Below are positions 51,052 to 62,853 of a DNA stretch of 64,000 bases, piece by piece; positions within the stretch are counted from its first letter, which is position 1; the number at the start of each line of letters is the position of its first letter. The stretch is taken from positions 1,798,001-1,862,000 of the forward strand of contig NZ_CP038026.1 of the NCBI RefSeq assembly GCF_004421005.1, written 5' to 3'. The notes beneath the pieces are model-generated. The model searched no databases, was not told the origin of the DNA, and saw only the letters and a list, made by a program, of their open reading frames with translations. The stretch is from Pseudoduganella plicata. GTDB lineage: Bacteria; Pseudomonadota; Gammaproteobacteria; Burkholderiales; Burkholderiaceae_D. The translations under genes and the position numbers were made by a program.

Positions 51052-52740
51052 ATGCAGCTCACCAAACTAATTCTCGAAGACTTTAAGAAAGTTAAGAAAG
51101 TTCAGATCGATCTGGCCGAAATTAACGTGTTAGTAGGCGGGAACAATGCCGGAAAAAGCAGCGTACTCCAGGGAATACACTTTAGTGTTGCCGCTGCGAT
51201 AGCGTCGCGGATTGCCGGAAAAGACACATACCCGCAAGACTCCCTACTATATTGCCCCTCTCGCAACTTCGAGGATTTGCGGCACGGCGCCGCATACACG
51301 AACCAGACCAACTTCAGTTTCTTCCGCGTATATGCTAAGTTCGCTGATGAGGAAGACGATGCCATCCATGTGGTCCGCGTGTATCGGGGCAGAAATGAGG
51401 GTAACGTCGGATGCGTTCGGACAAATCCAAGAGGTGCACAGTACGGTTTAGGCCTGTCTATTTCAAACTCCGACGAGATATTCAGCATATACGTCCCAGG
51501 GTTGGCTGGCATCCCTCAGTCCGAGCAGTACCGCTCCGAGAGTGTGATTCGCCGGGGAGTTGCTAGCGGCGATGCTAACCTTTATTTGCGAAATGTCCTG
51601 CTTCAAATTCAGACTAGCGGCAAGCTCCCAGTTCTAACAACTAGAATGCGGGAGATATTTCCGAAATTCTGGATTGAAGTAAGCTTCGACCCCAAACGGG
51701 ACATTTACATTGACGTTCAAATCTCCACTACTACCGGAGCAGGGAGGAAGTGCCCTCTGGAGTTAGTAGGGACAGGAGTTTTGCAAACGTTACAAATTTT
51801 TTCCTACGTCACACTATTTGCGCCAAAATTATTACTGCTCGACGAACCTGATTCACACCTTCACCCAGACAACCAATCTGCGCTTGCCAAAGCACTTCAA
51901 TACATCTCAGAAGATACTTCGACGAAGATCATTGTTTCGACTCATAGTCGCCATTTGGTAGAATCCCTTTATGAAAGTTCGAATTTTATTTGGCTGAAAG
52001 ATGGCAAAGTATTCAAACAAGGCGTCGATATTGATGTCTTACCTATGTTATTGGATATCGGCGCATTGGACAGCTACGACAAGCTGAAAGCTGGCAAGAT
52101 CAACCAAGTCTTCCTGACGGAAGACAGTAAAATGGAATTCGTAATGGCGCTTGCATCCGCATCCGGATTCGATCTCGACAAAACGCTATTCTTTTCGTAT
52201 AAGACCTCTACCAACCTTGAAGCGGCGATTATCCTTGCAGAGTTTCTGCAGGATATTGCGCCAAATACGATGGTCATTGTTCATCGAGACCGGGACTTCA
52301 TGACTGACGTAGAGGTCGAATTAGTGGAACAGAGGATTACAAAAATTGGAGCGCACAGCTTCATTACGGAAGGTTCGGATATCGAGGATTATTTTGTTAT
52401 CGCAGAACATGTTGCATCTCTTCTGCAAGTGGATACAGATGAGGTCCGGATTTGGCTGGATGAGCTTGCAACAGATAGTCACAACGATTTAAGCATCACT
52501 TATAGCAGAAAAAGAGACGCCATCAAGACCCTTCTATATAAAAAAAATTCTGCCGAGTTTCCAGATACGATTAAGCTACTGGGCAAAGCTATCCCTTTAC
52601 CTGTGGAGAAAAGAAAAGGAAAGGATATGATGAAACTTGTCCGTGCAGACATGCATCGTCGGTTCGGGAAAACTGTAGATTTGAAAACGCCTTCGGACTA
52701 TCTATATTCATATTTTTTATATGAGCTTTCCCCTCTTTAA
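51052..52740 (+). CDS. ABC-type ATPase fused to a TOPRIM-like nuclease domain (OLD/PARIS-like)
   Basis: 562-residue putative antiphage protein. The N-terminal SMC/ABC-like ATPase has Walker A GGNNAGKSS (29-37), a signature-like VGTGVLQTLQ (about 239-248), Walker B LLLLDEPDSHLHPD (260-273) and a His-switch STHSRH (296-301). A TOPRIM-like domain (about 350-450) follows, with a conserved Glu in FLTEDSKMEF (Glu357), Asp413 and Asp415 in VIVHRDRDF, and EGSDIEDYF (440-448). The order matches OLD nucleases and fused AriA-AriB proteins of the PARIS system, whose TOPRIM part has a similar DRDF-...-Ex(n)ED pattern. Base composition and codon use are clearly AT-richer than the neighbours, indicating horizontal gain. 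No second gene (such as GajB helicase) is present. The start has no strong ribosome site. Confidence 0.82.
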   Translation: MQLTKLILEDFKKVKKVQIDLAEINVLVGGNNAGKSSVLQGIHFSVAAAIASRIAGKDTYPQDSLLYCPSRNFEDLRHGAAYTNQTNFSFFRVYAKFADEEDDAIHVVRVYRGRNEGNVGCVRTNPRGAQYGLGLSISNSDEIFSIYVPGLAGIPQSEQYRSESVIRRGVASGDANLYLRNVLLQIQTSGKLPVLTTRMREIFPKFWIEVSFDPKRDIYIDVQISTTTGAGRKCPLELVGTGVLQTLQIFSYVTLFAPKLLLLDEPDSHLHPDNQSALAKALQYISEDTSTKIIVSTHSRHLVESLYESSNFIWLKDGKVFKQGVDIDVLPMLLDIGALDSYDKLKAGKINQVFLTEDSKMEFVMALASASGFDLDKTLFFSYKTSTNLEAAIILAEFLQDIAPNTMVIVHRDRDFMTDVEVELVEQRITKIGAHSFITEGSDIEDYFVIAEHVASLLQVDTDEVRIWLDELATDSHNDLSITYSRKRDAIKTLLYKKNSAEFPDTIKLLGKAIPLPVEKRKGKDMMKLVRADMHRRFGKTVDLKTPSDYLYSYFLYELSPL

Positions 52741-52860
52741 CGCCGTATTTCCACTCAGTTTCTAAAGAATTGGTAGCTGTGTTCAACTGAGGTGGGACGA
52801 TGCTCGTCCAATAAAACTTTCCAATGTATTGCACAACCACAGCAAATGTTACAACAAGAA

Positions 52861-52896
52861 AGCAAAAAGCCCAACCGAAAGGCTGGGCTTTTTGCT
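52861..52896 (-). terminator. Terminator of tRNA-Asn copy 3, usable from both sides
   Basis: A 16-bp stem with one G-U-type wobble, running from AGCAAAAAGCCCAACC to GGCTGGGCTTTTTGCT around a GAAA loop. T runs on both strands let it end both the tRNA (minus) and the ATPase-TOPRIM transcript (plus). Confidence 0.85.
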
Positions 52897-52909
52897 ACAA
52901 CTTGAATTC

Positions 52910-52985
52910 TGGCTCCCCGACCTGGACTCGAACCAGGGACCTGCGGATTAACAGTCCGTCGCTCTACCGACTGAGCTATCAGGGA
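52910..52985 (-). tRNA. tRNA-Asn (GTT), copy 3
   Basis: Identical 76-base sequence to copies 1 and 2, with CCA and anticodon GTT. Its 3' end faces the AT-rich island containing the ATPase-TOPRIM gene, the side where integrative elements insert. No second copy of the tRNA 3' end was found at the island's far side. Confidence 0.97.
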
Positions 52986-52997
52986 TTAGATGGCAGC

Positions 52998-53026
52998 ATT
53001 GTAACCGTTCTGGACAACTTGCACAA
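52998..53026 (-). promoter_or_regulatory. Promoter of tRNA-Asn copy 3
   Basis: Minus-strand -35 TTGTGC and -10 TACAAT with a 17-base spacer, placed like those of copies 1 and 2 but with weaker hexamers. Confidence 0.65.
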
Positions 53027-53110
53027 CACTATTTCCGCTGCGCACTACCCAAAACCATTTAGCTGCCAGACTACTTCTTCGATGACTCACGTCAACGAAG
53101 AAGCAGGATT

Positions 53111-54313
53111 TTAGAGGACTTTGGCGATCGCGTCAACAACGATGTCCAGGTTGCGCGAGTTCAGCGCGGCGACGCAGATGCGGCCCGTGTCCACGGCGTA
53201 GATCGACTGTTCGCGCAGCTTGGCGACCTGCTCTTTCGTCAGGCCCGAGTACGAGAACATGCCCACCTGCTGGCGCACGAATTCGAAGTCGTGCTGCGGC
53301 GCCTTTTCCTTCAGCTTCTTGACGAACGTATCGCGGGTTTCCTTGATGCGCACGCGCATCGCGGCCAGCTCTTCTTCCCACAGCTGGCGCAGTTCCGGCG
53401 TGGCCAGGACGGTGGCGACGACCTTGCCGCCGTGGACCGGCGGGTTCGAGTAGTTGGTGCGGACAACGCGCTTGAGCTGCGACAGCAGGCGGCCGGCCTC
53501 TTCGGCGCTGGAGGCGACGACGGACAGCGCGCCCACGCGCTCGCCGTACAGCGAGAACGACTTCGAGAACGAGTTCGACACCAGCAGCGGCACGCCCGTG
53601 GCGGCGAAGCGGCGCACCACGGCGCCGTCCTCGGCGATGCCGGCGCCGAAGCCCTGGTAAGCCATGTCCAGGAACGGGATCAGGCCGTTCGTGACGACGG
53701 CGTCGATGACCTTGTCCCACTGCTCGCTCGTCAGGTCCGCGCCGGTCGGGTTATGGCAGCAGGCGTGCAGCACGACGATGGCGCCTTGCGGCATGGCCTT
53801 CAGTGCGGCCAGCATGCCTTCGAAGTTGACGCCGTGCGTGGCGGCGTCGTAGTACGCGTAATTGTTGACCTTGAAGCCGGCGCTTTCGAACAGCGCGCGG
53901 TGGTTTTCCCAGCTCGGGTCGCTGATGAACACTTCCGACGCCGGCGAGAAACGCTTCAGGAAGTCGGCACCGATCTTCAGTGCGCCCGTGCCGCCGATGG
54001 CCTGCACGGTGATCGCGCGGCGCTCTTGAACAATGGCACTGTCGGCACCAAATACCAGCTCCTGCACAGCCTTGTCGTATGCTGCCAGGCCCTCGATGGG
54101 CAAGTAGGTACGCGGCGCTGGCTGCTCAATCAGAATGTTTTCGGCCTTCTGTACGCAAGATAACAGCGGCACCTTGCCGTTGTCGTCATAATAGACACCC
54201 ACGCCCAGATTGATCTTGGCGGGATTGGTGTCTGCGTTAAATGCTTCGGTGATACCCAGGATCGGGTCGCGCGGAGCCATCTCGATGGCACTGAAAACGG
54301 AAGGGTTCGTCAT
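53111..54313 (-). CDS. tyrB: Aromatic/aspartate aminotransferase (TyrB-like)
   Basis: 400-residue PLP enzyme of the class I aminotransferases (AspC/TyrB subgroup), transferring amino groups between aromatic amino acids or aspartate and 2-oxoglutarate. Landmarks are LGVGVYYDDNGKVP, HACCHNPTGADLT, DMAYQGFGAGI, and the PLP lysine Lys251 in SNSFSKSFSLYGERVG. The length is normal. AspC and TyrB are hard to tell apart by sequence, so the symbol is tentative. It is divergent from uvrB. Confidence 0.9.
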   Translation of the reverse strand: MTNPSVFSAIEMAPRDPILGITEAFNADTNPAKINLGVGVYYDDNGKVPLLSCVQKAENILIEQPAPRTYLPIEGLAAYDKAVQELVFGADSAIVQERRAITVQAIGGTGALKIGADFLKRFSPASEVFISDPSWENHRALFESAGFKVNNYAYYDAATHGVNFEGMLAALKAMPQGAIVVLHACCHNPTGADLTSEQWDKVIDAVVTNGLIPFLDMAYQGFGAGIAEDGAVVRRFAATGVPLLVSNSFSKSFSLYGERVGALSVVASSAEEAGRLLSQLKRVVRTNYSNPPVHGGKVVATVLATPELRQLWEEELAAMRVRIKETRDTFVKKLKEKAPQHDFEFVRQQVGMFSYSGLTKEQVAKLREQSIYAVDTGRICVAALNSRNLDIVVDAIAKVL

Positions 54314-54422
54314 GATAAGATTGGATTCGATTGGAAGCGGTTCGCAGCGGAATGATGACAGTTGCCGCCCATTGCGGGCAAAGCTGACTGCCAGCTCACT
54401 ATTCTAACAAAGGTCTGACTTC

Positions 54423-56507
<2,085 letters not shown>

Positions 56508-56526
56508 CCTGCCCTGCCTGACGAAG

Positions 56527-56558
56527 AGCCGCCACCGCCACAGCGGTGGCGGCTTTTT
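56527..56558 (+). terminator. Intrinsic terminator of uvrB
   Basis: Perfect 12-bp stem AGCCGCCACCGC/GCGGTGGCGGCT with a 4-base loop, followed by five T residues, 19 bases after the uvrB stop. Confidence 0.92.
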
Positions 56559-56561
56559 ACG

Positions 56562-57209
56562 TTACAGCTCCCCTGCCCGCTCCAGCCGTTTGTACAGCAG
56601 CAGCGAATAGATCACGGGCCACAGCGGCATGATCACAAGAAGGGCAAGCAGCAGCGCCTGCCCTACGTCAGCCAGCACCGCCAGCAAACCCGCGAGCCCA
56701 GTACCGACCAGCACCTTGCCTCCTAGTCGATGGGTGGCGTACCAGACCTTTTCGCTCGCCAGTGTCCACGGCGTGCGGATCCCGACGAAGAAATTCCGCC
56801 TGACCTTTCCCATCGGATTACCGATAAGGATGAGCGACATGAACGTAATCCCCATCAGCATGCGGCCGATATCGAGATCGCCGTGCCAGACTGCGGCAAG
56901 CACTGTGACCTGAATGGACGCAAACACGATGACGAGTATGGTGATCAGGTGATCGAACGTGGCAGCGAACGCCTCGATGCTGAATCCCTTCGGCGACAGC
57001 CACGGCAGCAAGCCGCGCAAGCCCAATATAGCGACAATCAGCAATGGCCCGCTCAGCCAGACGTGCCAGCGCGGACCGTATGCGTCGATCTCGCCTTTCA
57101 GGTTCCAGTGTATCGGGACGACTTCCGGAAGCTGCGCATAGACATATGCGGTCAACGCGAGCGTTACAACCAAGGCTATGACGCAAGTGATCAGGTGACG
57201 CCTGTTCAT
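56562..57209 (-). CDS. SdpI-family integral membrane protein
   Basis: 215-residue protein with about six TM helices, of the SdpI/YhfL type (N-terminal DUF1648: LPEVVPIHWNLKGEIDAYGPRW; C-terminal SdpI domain: NPMGKVRRNFFVGIRTPWTLASEKVWYATHRLGGK). In Bacillus, SdpI gives immunity to the SdpC toxin and holds the SdpR repressor at the membrane. No toxin gene is present here. The start ATG has GGAGG upstream and overlaps the stop of the ArsR-type regulator (ATGA). The pair probably forms a small signal-responsive module of unknown input. Confidence 0.88.
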   Translation of the reverse strand: MNRRHLITCVIALVVTLALTAYVYAQLPEVVPIHWNLKGEIDAYGPRWHVWLSGPLLIVAILGLRGLLPWLSPKGFSIEAFAATFDHLITILVIVFASIQVTVLAAVWHGDLDIGRMLMGITFMSLILIGNPMGKVRRNFFVGIRTPWTLASEKVWYATHRLGGKVLVGTGLAGLLAVLADVGQALLLALLVIMPLWPVIYSLLLYKRLERAGEL

Positions 57210-57493
57210 GTCTTCCTCCTTGTTCGCTGTGGTTCGGTAACGTCCAGCATCCACGCGACGACATCCTGCAGCACAGTCGTATTCAGGCCATACCAGATCG
57301 TCTGGCCTTCGCGCCGGCGAGTAATAAGGTCGGCGTCGGCCAGAACAGCGAAATGGTGCGACATCGTCGGCCGGCTCATGTGGAAGCGTTCGGCCAACTG
57401 GCCAGCGGTCATTTCGCCGTCGCGCAGCAGGCGCAGGATTTCGCGCCTGGCCGGATCGGCAATAGCCTTGAAGGCGTCGGCGCTGGCAGTCAT
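57206..57493 (-). CDS. ArsR-family autorepressor (SdpR-like)
   Basis: 95-residue winged-helix repressor. DAFKAIADPARREILRLL, GEMTAGQLAERFHMSRPTMSHHFAVLADADLI and GQTIWYGLNTTVLQD are the standard ArsR/SdpR core; there are no cysteines for metal sensing. It is translationally coupled to the SdpI-like gene. A perfect inverted repeat 18 bases upstream of its start suggests autoregulation. Confidence 0.9.
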   Translation of the reverse strand: MTASADAFKAIADPARREILRLLRDGEMTAGQLAERFHMSRPTMSHHFAVLADADLITRRREGQTIWYGLNTTVLQDVVAWMLDVTEPQRTRRKT

Positions 57494-57511
57494 GTGTCGA
57501 TGTAGGTCTAA

Positions 57512-57527
57512 TTAGATAACTATCTAA
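57512..57527. promoter_or_regulatory. Inverted repeat, likely operator of the sdpR-sdpI pair
   Basis: TTAGATA-AC-TATCTAA, perfect 7-bp arms in an AT-rich stretch 18 bases before the regulator's start codon. Position and symmetry fit an ArsR-type dimer site. Confidence 0.7.
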
Positions 57528-57672
57528 ATATAGAACGGAATCGGGTTCGATGCAAGCGTAGTGATGTCGCTGGCTGAACGTCGGGACAGACTCCTGTCAC
57601 AGGGCGATTGTCCGGAGACACGAGCCAGCCCCCTATACCTCGTCGCCCCCGCCGTTCGGCTGCCCCGATGGC

Positions 57673-58086
57673 TTATTGATAGTGCCCATGCCCGCGCTCG
57701 AGCATATCCTTCAGCATCTTCGTGCGCTGCTGCGTCAGGTCCTTCTTGCGCATCATGAAGGACATCCCCTCCATCGAGCCCCAGCACATGCGGGGGTTGT
57801 CGCTGTCGCAGGCGAAGTGGGCTTCGAGTTCGGCGTCGCGGAATGCCAGCCATGCTTTCTGCGCCGCGCGCAGCTTGGCGATAAACACCTTGTCGTCCGC
57901 CTCCTTGCGCAGCAACGCCTGCCACGTGGCGTTCAGCTCCTTGTCCGCCTTCCTGAAGTCGTCCGCCGCGCAGGCATTCAGCTCCTGCTGGCCGCCAGAC
58001 GGGTTGCAGCGGATCTCCTGGCCCGCAGCGCTTGCGAGGAACGCCAGGCTGCAAGCCACAGCGGCGATGGGGGTGGTCCACTTCAT
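57673..58086 (-). CDS. LprI-family (DUF1311) exported protein
   Basis: 137-residue periplasmic protein. The signal peptide MKWTTPIAAVACSLAFLASAAGQ is followed by the DUF1311/LprI helical hairpin with conserved cysteines (QQELNACAADDFRKADKELNATWQALL, LRAAQKAWLAFRDAEL, CDSDNPRMCWGSMEG). Mycobacterial LprI inhibits lysozyme; most proteobacterial members are uncharacterised. An AAGGAG site fixes the start. It is 35 bases downstream of another secreted-protein gene on the same strand. Confidence 0.87.
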   Translation of the reverse strand: MKWTTPIAAVACSLAFLASAAGQEIRCNPSGGQQELNACAADDFRKADKELNATWQALLRKEADDKVFIAKLRAAQKAWLAFRDAELEAHFACDSDNPRMCWGSMEGMSFMMRKKDLTQQRTKMLKDMLERGHGHYQ

Positions 58087-58121
58087 TGCGACTCCTTTTA
58101 TTGTAGCGTTGAAACGGAGTG

Positions 58122-58772
58122 TCATTCGGCCGGCGCGGGCGTGAATTCGAGCAGCTCGCTCGACTCGTGAAACCGCACGCGGCCCACGCTGTCCAGGTGC
58201 TCGCGCACGATGCACGCCATGCCTTTCAGCTCGGGCACATACCAGTAGGTCGTGCGGGTCTTCTTGCGTGCACCGAGGCCATCGGCGCCCACGTCGAAAT
58301 CGTTCAGGTCCGTGCGCTCGCTGCGGATGACGGTGGCCCGCCAGGAGCGCGGGCCTACTTTCACCTCTTCGTGGCTCGTCACGGTCAGCCACTCCTCCAG
58401 CGACTCGTGGTCGACCCGCGCGTACCAGCTCTTGCCGGTCGGCAGAGGCTCGTCGCAGGTTATCCCACCCGGCAGTGCCTTGCCGACCGGGATATCGAAA
58501 AGGCAGCTGTCGCTGGCGGTGCCCCCGTGGGGAGTTCCGCTGTCGGACGAAGGGGGGTCGACCTGATACCGATAGAACACGGGCTTGCCTACGATGTTGA
58601 GGTAAGACGCCACATAGCGGTCGGTGGTGATGTTGGTCTTGTAGCGTGGGGGCTGGAACGTCTCGACCGTTGTACGGTAAATCCAGCGATCGCCCAGCAC
58701 TACATTATCCTGCGCCACCGCCGGGCCGCACAGCAGCACCGCAGCCAGCCAGCATCCTGCGCGCATGCTCAT
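58122..58772 (-). CDS. Uncharacterised exported protein
   Basis: 216-residue protein with a signal peptide (MSMRAGCWLAAVLLCGPAVAQ) and a single beta-rich domain. It shows GDRWIYRTTVETFQPPRYK, CLFDIPVGKALPGGITCDEPLPTGKSWYAR and YWYVPELKGMACIVREHL, a pattern of the 'WIYR...WYVPELKG' proteins often seen as hypothetical in Burkholderiales. The start has GAGGAGGGC upstream. It is nine bases after marC on the same strand, so it may be co-transcribed. No function is known to me. Confidence 0.78.
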   Translation of the reverse strand: MSMRAGCWLAAVLLCGPAVAQDNVVLGDRWIYRTTVETFQPPRYKTNITTDRYVASYLNIVGKPVFYRYQVDPPSSDSGTPHGGTASDSCLFDIPVGKALPGGITCDEPLPTGKSWYARVDHESLEEWLTVTSHEEVKVGPRSWRATVIRSERTDLNDFDVGADGLGARKKTRTTYWYVPELKGMACIVREHLDSVGRVRFHESSELLEFTPAPAE

Positions 58773-58781
58773 ACGCCCTCC

Positions 58782-59378
58782 TCACAAGGTCTTGACGAAC
58801 TCCCGAATCCCGCCCAGCAGCATCTCCACGGCCATCGCGGCCAGTATGAGGCCCATCAGCCGCTCGAACGCCGTCATCACCTGCGTGCCCAGCACCTTCT
58901 GCAGCCGCTCGGCGCCGAGGAACACGGCCAGCCAGATCACCACCACTGCAGCCAGCGCGGCCACGTGCATGACGACTTCGCCCGTGCTCTCGCGCGAGAA
59001 CAGCAGCACCGTCGCCAGCGCCGACGGACCGGCCAGCGCGGGAATGGCCAGCGGCACAATGAACGGCTCGCCGCCATCGGACTTGCCCAGCACACCGTCC
59101 GGGTGCGGGAATACCATCCGGATCGCGATCATCATCAGGATCACGCTGCCGGCGATGCGCAGCGACACTTCGGAAAGGCTCAGCGCCTGCAGGAAGTGGC
59201 GGCCGAAGAACATGAACGTCAGCAGCACGATAAAGGCAATGAGGCACTCGCGCACGACGATTCTCGGGCGCTTGGCCGGCGCGACGGGCGCCAGCGCGGT
59301 GGCGAACAGCGGCACATTGCCGAACGGGTCGGTCACGAGCAGCAGCAGGATGAAGGTCTGGAAGAAGCTTTCGGTCAT
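58782..59378 (-). CDS. MarC-family membrane protein
   Basis: 198-residue inner-membrane protein with six predicted TM helices, of the MarC/YchE/YhgN family. Conserved segments are LLLLVTDPFGNVPLFATAL, RIAGSVILMMIAIRM, PLAIPALAGPSALATVLLFS and FERLMGLILAAMAVEMLLGGI. The old link to multiple antibiotic resistance was not supported later, and the function remains unclear. First gene of a leftward group with two secreted proteins. Confidence 0.92.
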   Translation of the reverse strand: MTESFFQTFILLLLVTDPFGNVPLFATALAPVAPAKRPRIVVRECLIAFIVLLTFMFFGRHFLQALSLSEVSLRIAGSVILMMIAIRMVFPHPDGVLGKSDGGEPFIVPLAIPALAGPSALATVLLFSRESTGEVVMHVAALAAVVVIWLAVFLGAERLQKVLGTQVMTAFERLMGLILAAMAVEMLLGGIREFVKTL

Positions 59379-59426
59379 GATTTACTCTTGTTCTTATTGG
59401 CCTGCCGCCATGGTAGCAGCGGCGAT

Positions 59427-59462
59427 AAAAAAATGGCGGAAGGCTGTGCAGCCTTCCGCCAT
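59427..59462 (-). terminator. Strong terminator downstream of the phosphoribosyltransferase
   Basis: Perfect 14-bp stem ATGGCGGAAGGCTG/CAGCCTTCCGCCAT with a 2-base centre, followed by seven T residues on the minus strand. It ends the leftward hisZ-purA-phosphoribosyltransferase transcript before marC. Confidence 0.9.
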
Positions 59463-59488
59463 CTCATTTTCTTACGCACGTCTAGGGG

Positions 59489-59601
59489 CCCCGAGAAACC
59501 GTAGCGGGCATCGTCAGGTGCCGTCGAGGGGCGGAGCCGTATGCTCTATACGGCGAGCAGCACAGGCGGCATCCTGGCGATGCGCAGTAGGTTTATCGGG
59601 G
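59489..59601. repeat. About 113-bp imperfect palindrome with nested hairpin
   Basis: Outer arms CCCCGAGAAACC and GGTTTATCGGGG pair at 11 of 12 positions. Second arms (GCATCGTCAGGTGCC at 59508 and GGCATCCTGGCGATGC at 59568) pair with two differences. In the centre lies a perfect hairpin GCCGTAT-GCTCT-ATACGGC. It sits between the phosphoribosyltransferase stop and its terminator, so it would be transcribed as a long folded RNA tail. It resembles a REP/MITE-like element. Confidence 0.8.
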
Positions 59602-59606
59602 TCCCA

Positions 59607-60152
59607 TCACGACTGGGACTCGCCCTTCTTGATCCACGCCGCCAGCTGGTGCGGGCGCAGGCCGTCGTAATCCTCGAACGGCTGGTGGATCCACGGGTTG
59701 TGCGGCAGTTCTTCCATCTGGTAGTCCGGCTTGAAGGCGGAGCAGCCCTTCGTCCAGATCACCGCGGAGCGCACTTCTTCCACGCCTTCGAAATTGTCCT
59801 TCAGGTGCGCGATGACCTTCGTCAGCGTCACGCCCGAATCGGCCAGGTCGTCGACCAGCAGGATCTTGCCTTTCAGCGGGCCCTTCGTCATCGTCATGTA
59901 CTTGGCGATGTCCAGGTCGCCCTGCGTCGTGCCCTTGTCTTCGCGGTAGGAGCTGGTCGACAGGATCGCCAGCGGCACGTCGAAGATGCGCGAGAACACG
60001 TCGCCGGGGCGCACGCCGCCGCGCGCCAGGCACAGCACCATGTCGAATTTCCAACCCGATTCGTAGACCTTCAGTGCCAGGCGCTCAACCAGGCGGTTGT
60101 ACTCGTCCCAGGTCACCCACAGGTGCTTTTCGTTGGATTGCGGAGCGTTCAT
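59607..60152 (-). CDS. Purine-type phosphoribosyltransferase
   Basis: 181-residue PRTase-fold enzyme, likely salvaging a purine base (xanthine/guanine/hypoxanthine) with PRPP. The PRPP-binding loop is ILLVDDLADSGVTLTK, and DMVLCLARGGVRPGDVFSRIF is the conserved early segment. The C-terminal hood (EDYDGLRPHQLAAWIKKG) is short. It is 25 bases downstream of purA in the same leftward operon, which supports a purine role. The base preference cannot be read from sequence. Confidence 0.88.
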   Translation of the reverse strand: MNAPQSNEKHLWVTWDEYNRLVERLALKVYESGWKFDMVLCLARGGVRPGDVFSRIFDVPLAILSTSSYREDKGTTQGDLDIAKYMTMTKGPLKGKILLVDDLADSGVTLTKVIAHLKDNFEGVEEVRSAVIWTKGCSAFKPDYQMEELPHNPWIHQPFEDYDGLRPHQLAAWIKKGESQS

Positions 60153-60177
60153 GTGATTCCTTTACCTCTTGATTCTG

Positions 60178-62657
<2,480 letters not shown>

Positions 62658-62777
62658 GAGGGAACCGGTTGTTCGCAGTTGTTAAAAATCGATCAAGTCA
62701 TCGACGCGGCGCAAGGGCGCACCGCTCGGCGGCGGAGGCCGAACCGCATATTTTACGCGAAAACCGTGATAAAGAGG

Positions 62778-62809
62778 AAAAAAAGGCCGCCCGGAGGGGC
62801 GGCCTTTTT
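62778..62809 (-). terminator. Terminator after hflC
   Basis: Perfect 13-bp stem AAAAAGGCCGCCC/GGGCGGCCTTTTT with a 4-base loop and a T run on the minus strand. It separates hflK-hflC from hisZ-purA, so the second group needs its own promoter in the 120 bases before hisZ. Confidence 0.9.
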
Positions 62810-62853
62810 CGGCTTGCTGCTGTCGGCTTGCCGACCAAACGTCCGCGACTACG

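Noticed and set aside
54314-54422. LexA box upstream of uvrB
   Set aside because: No CTGT-N8-ACAG pattern in the intergenic region.
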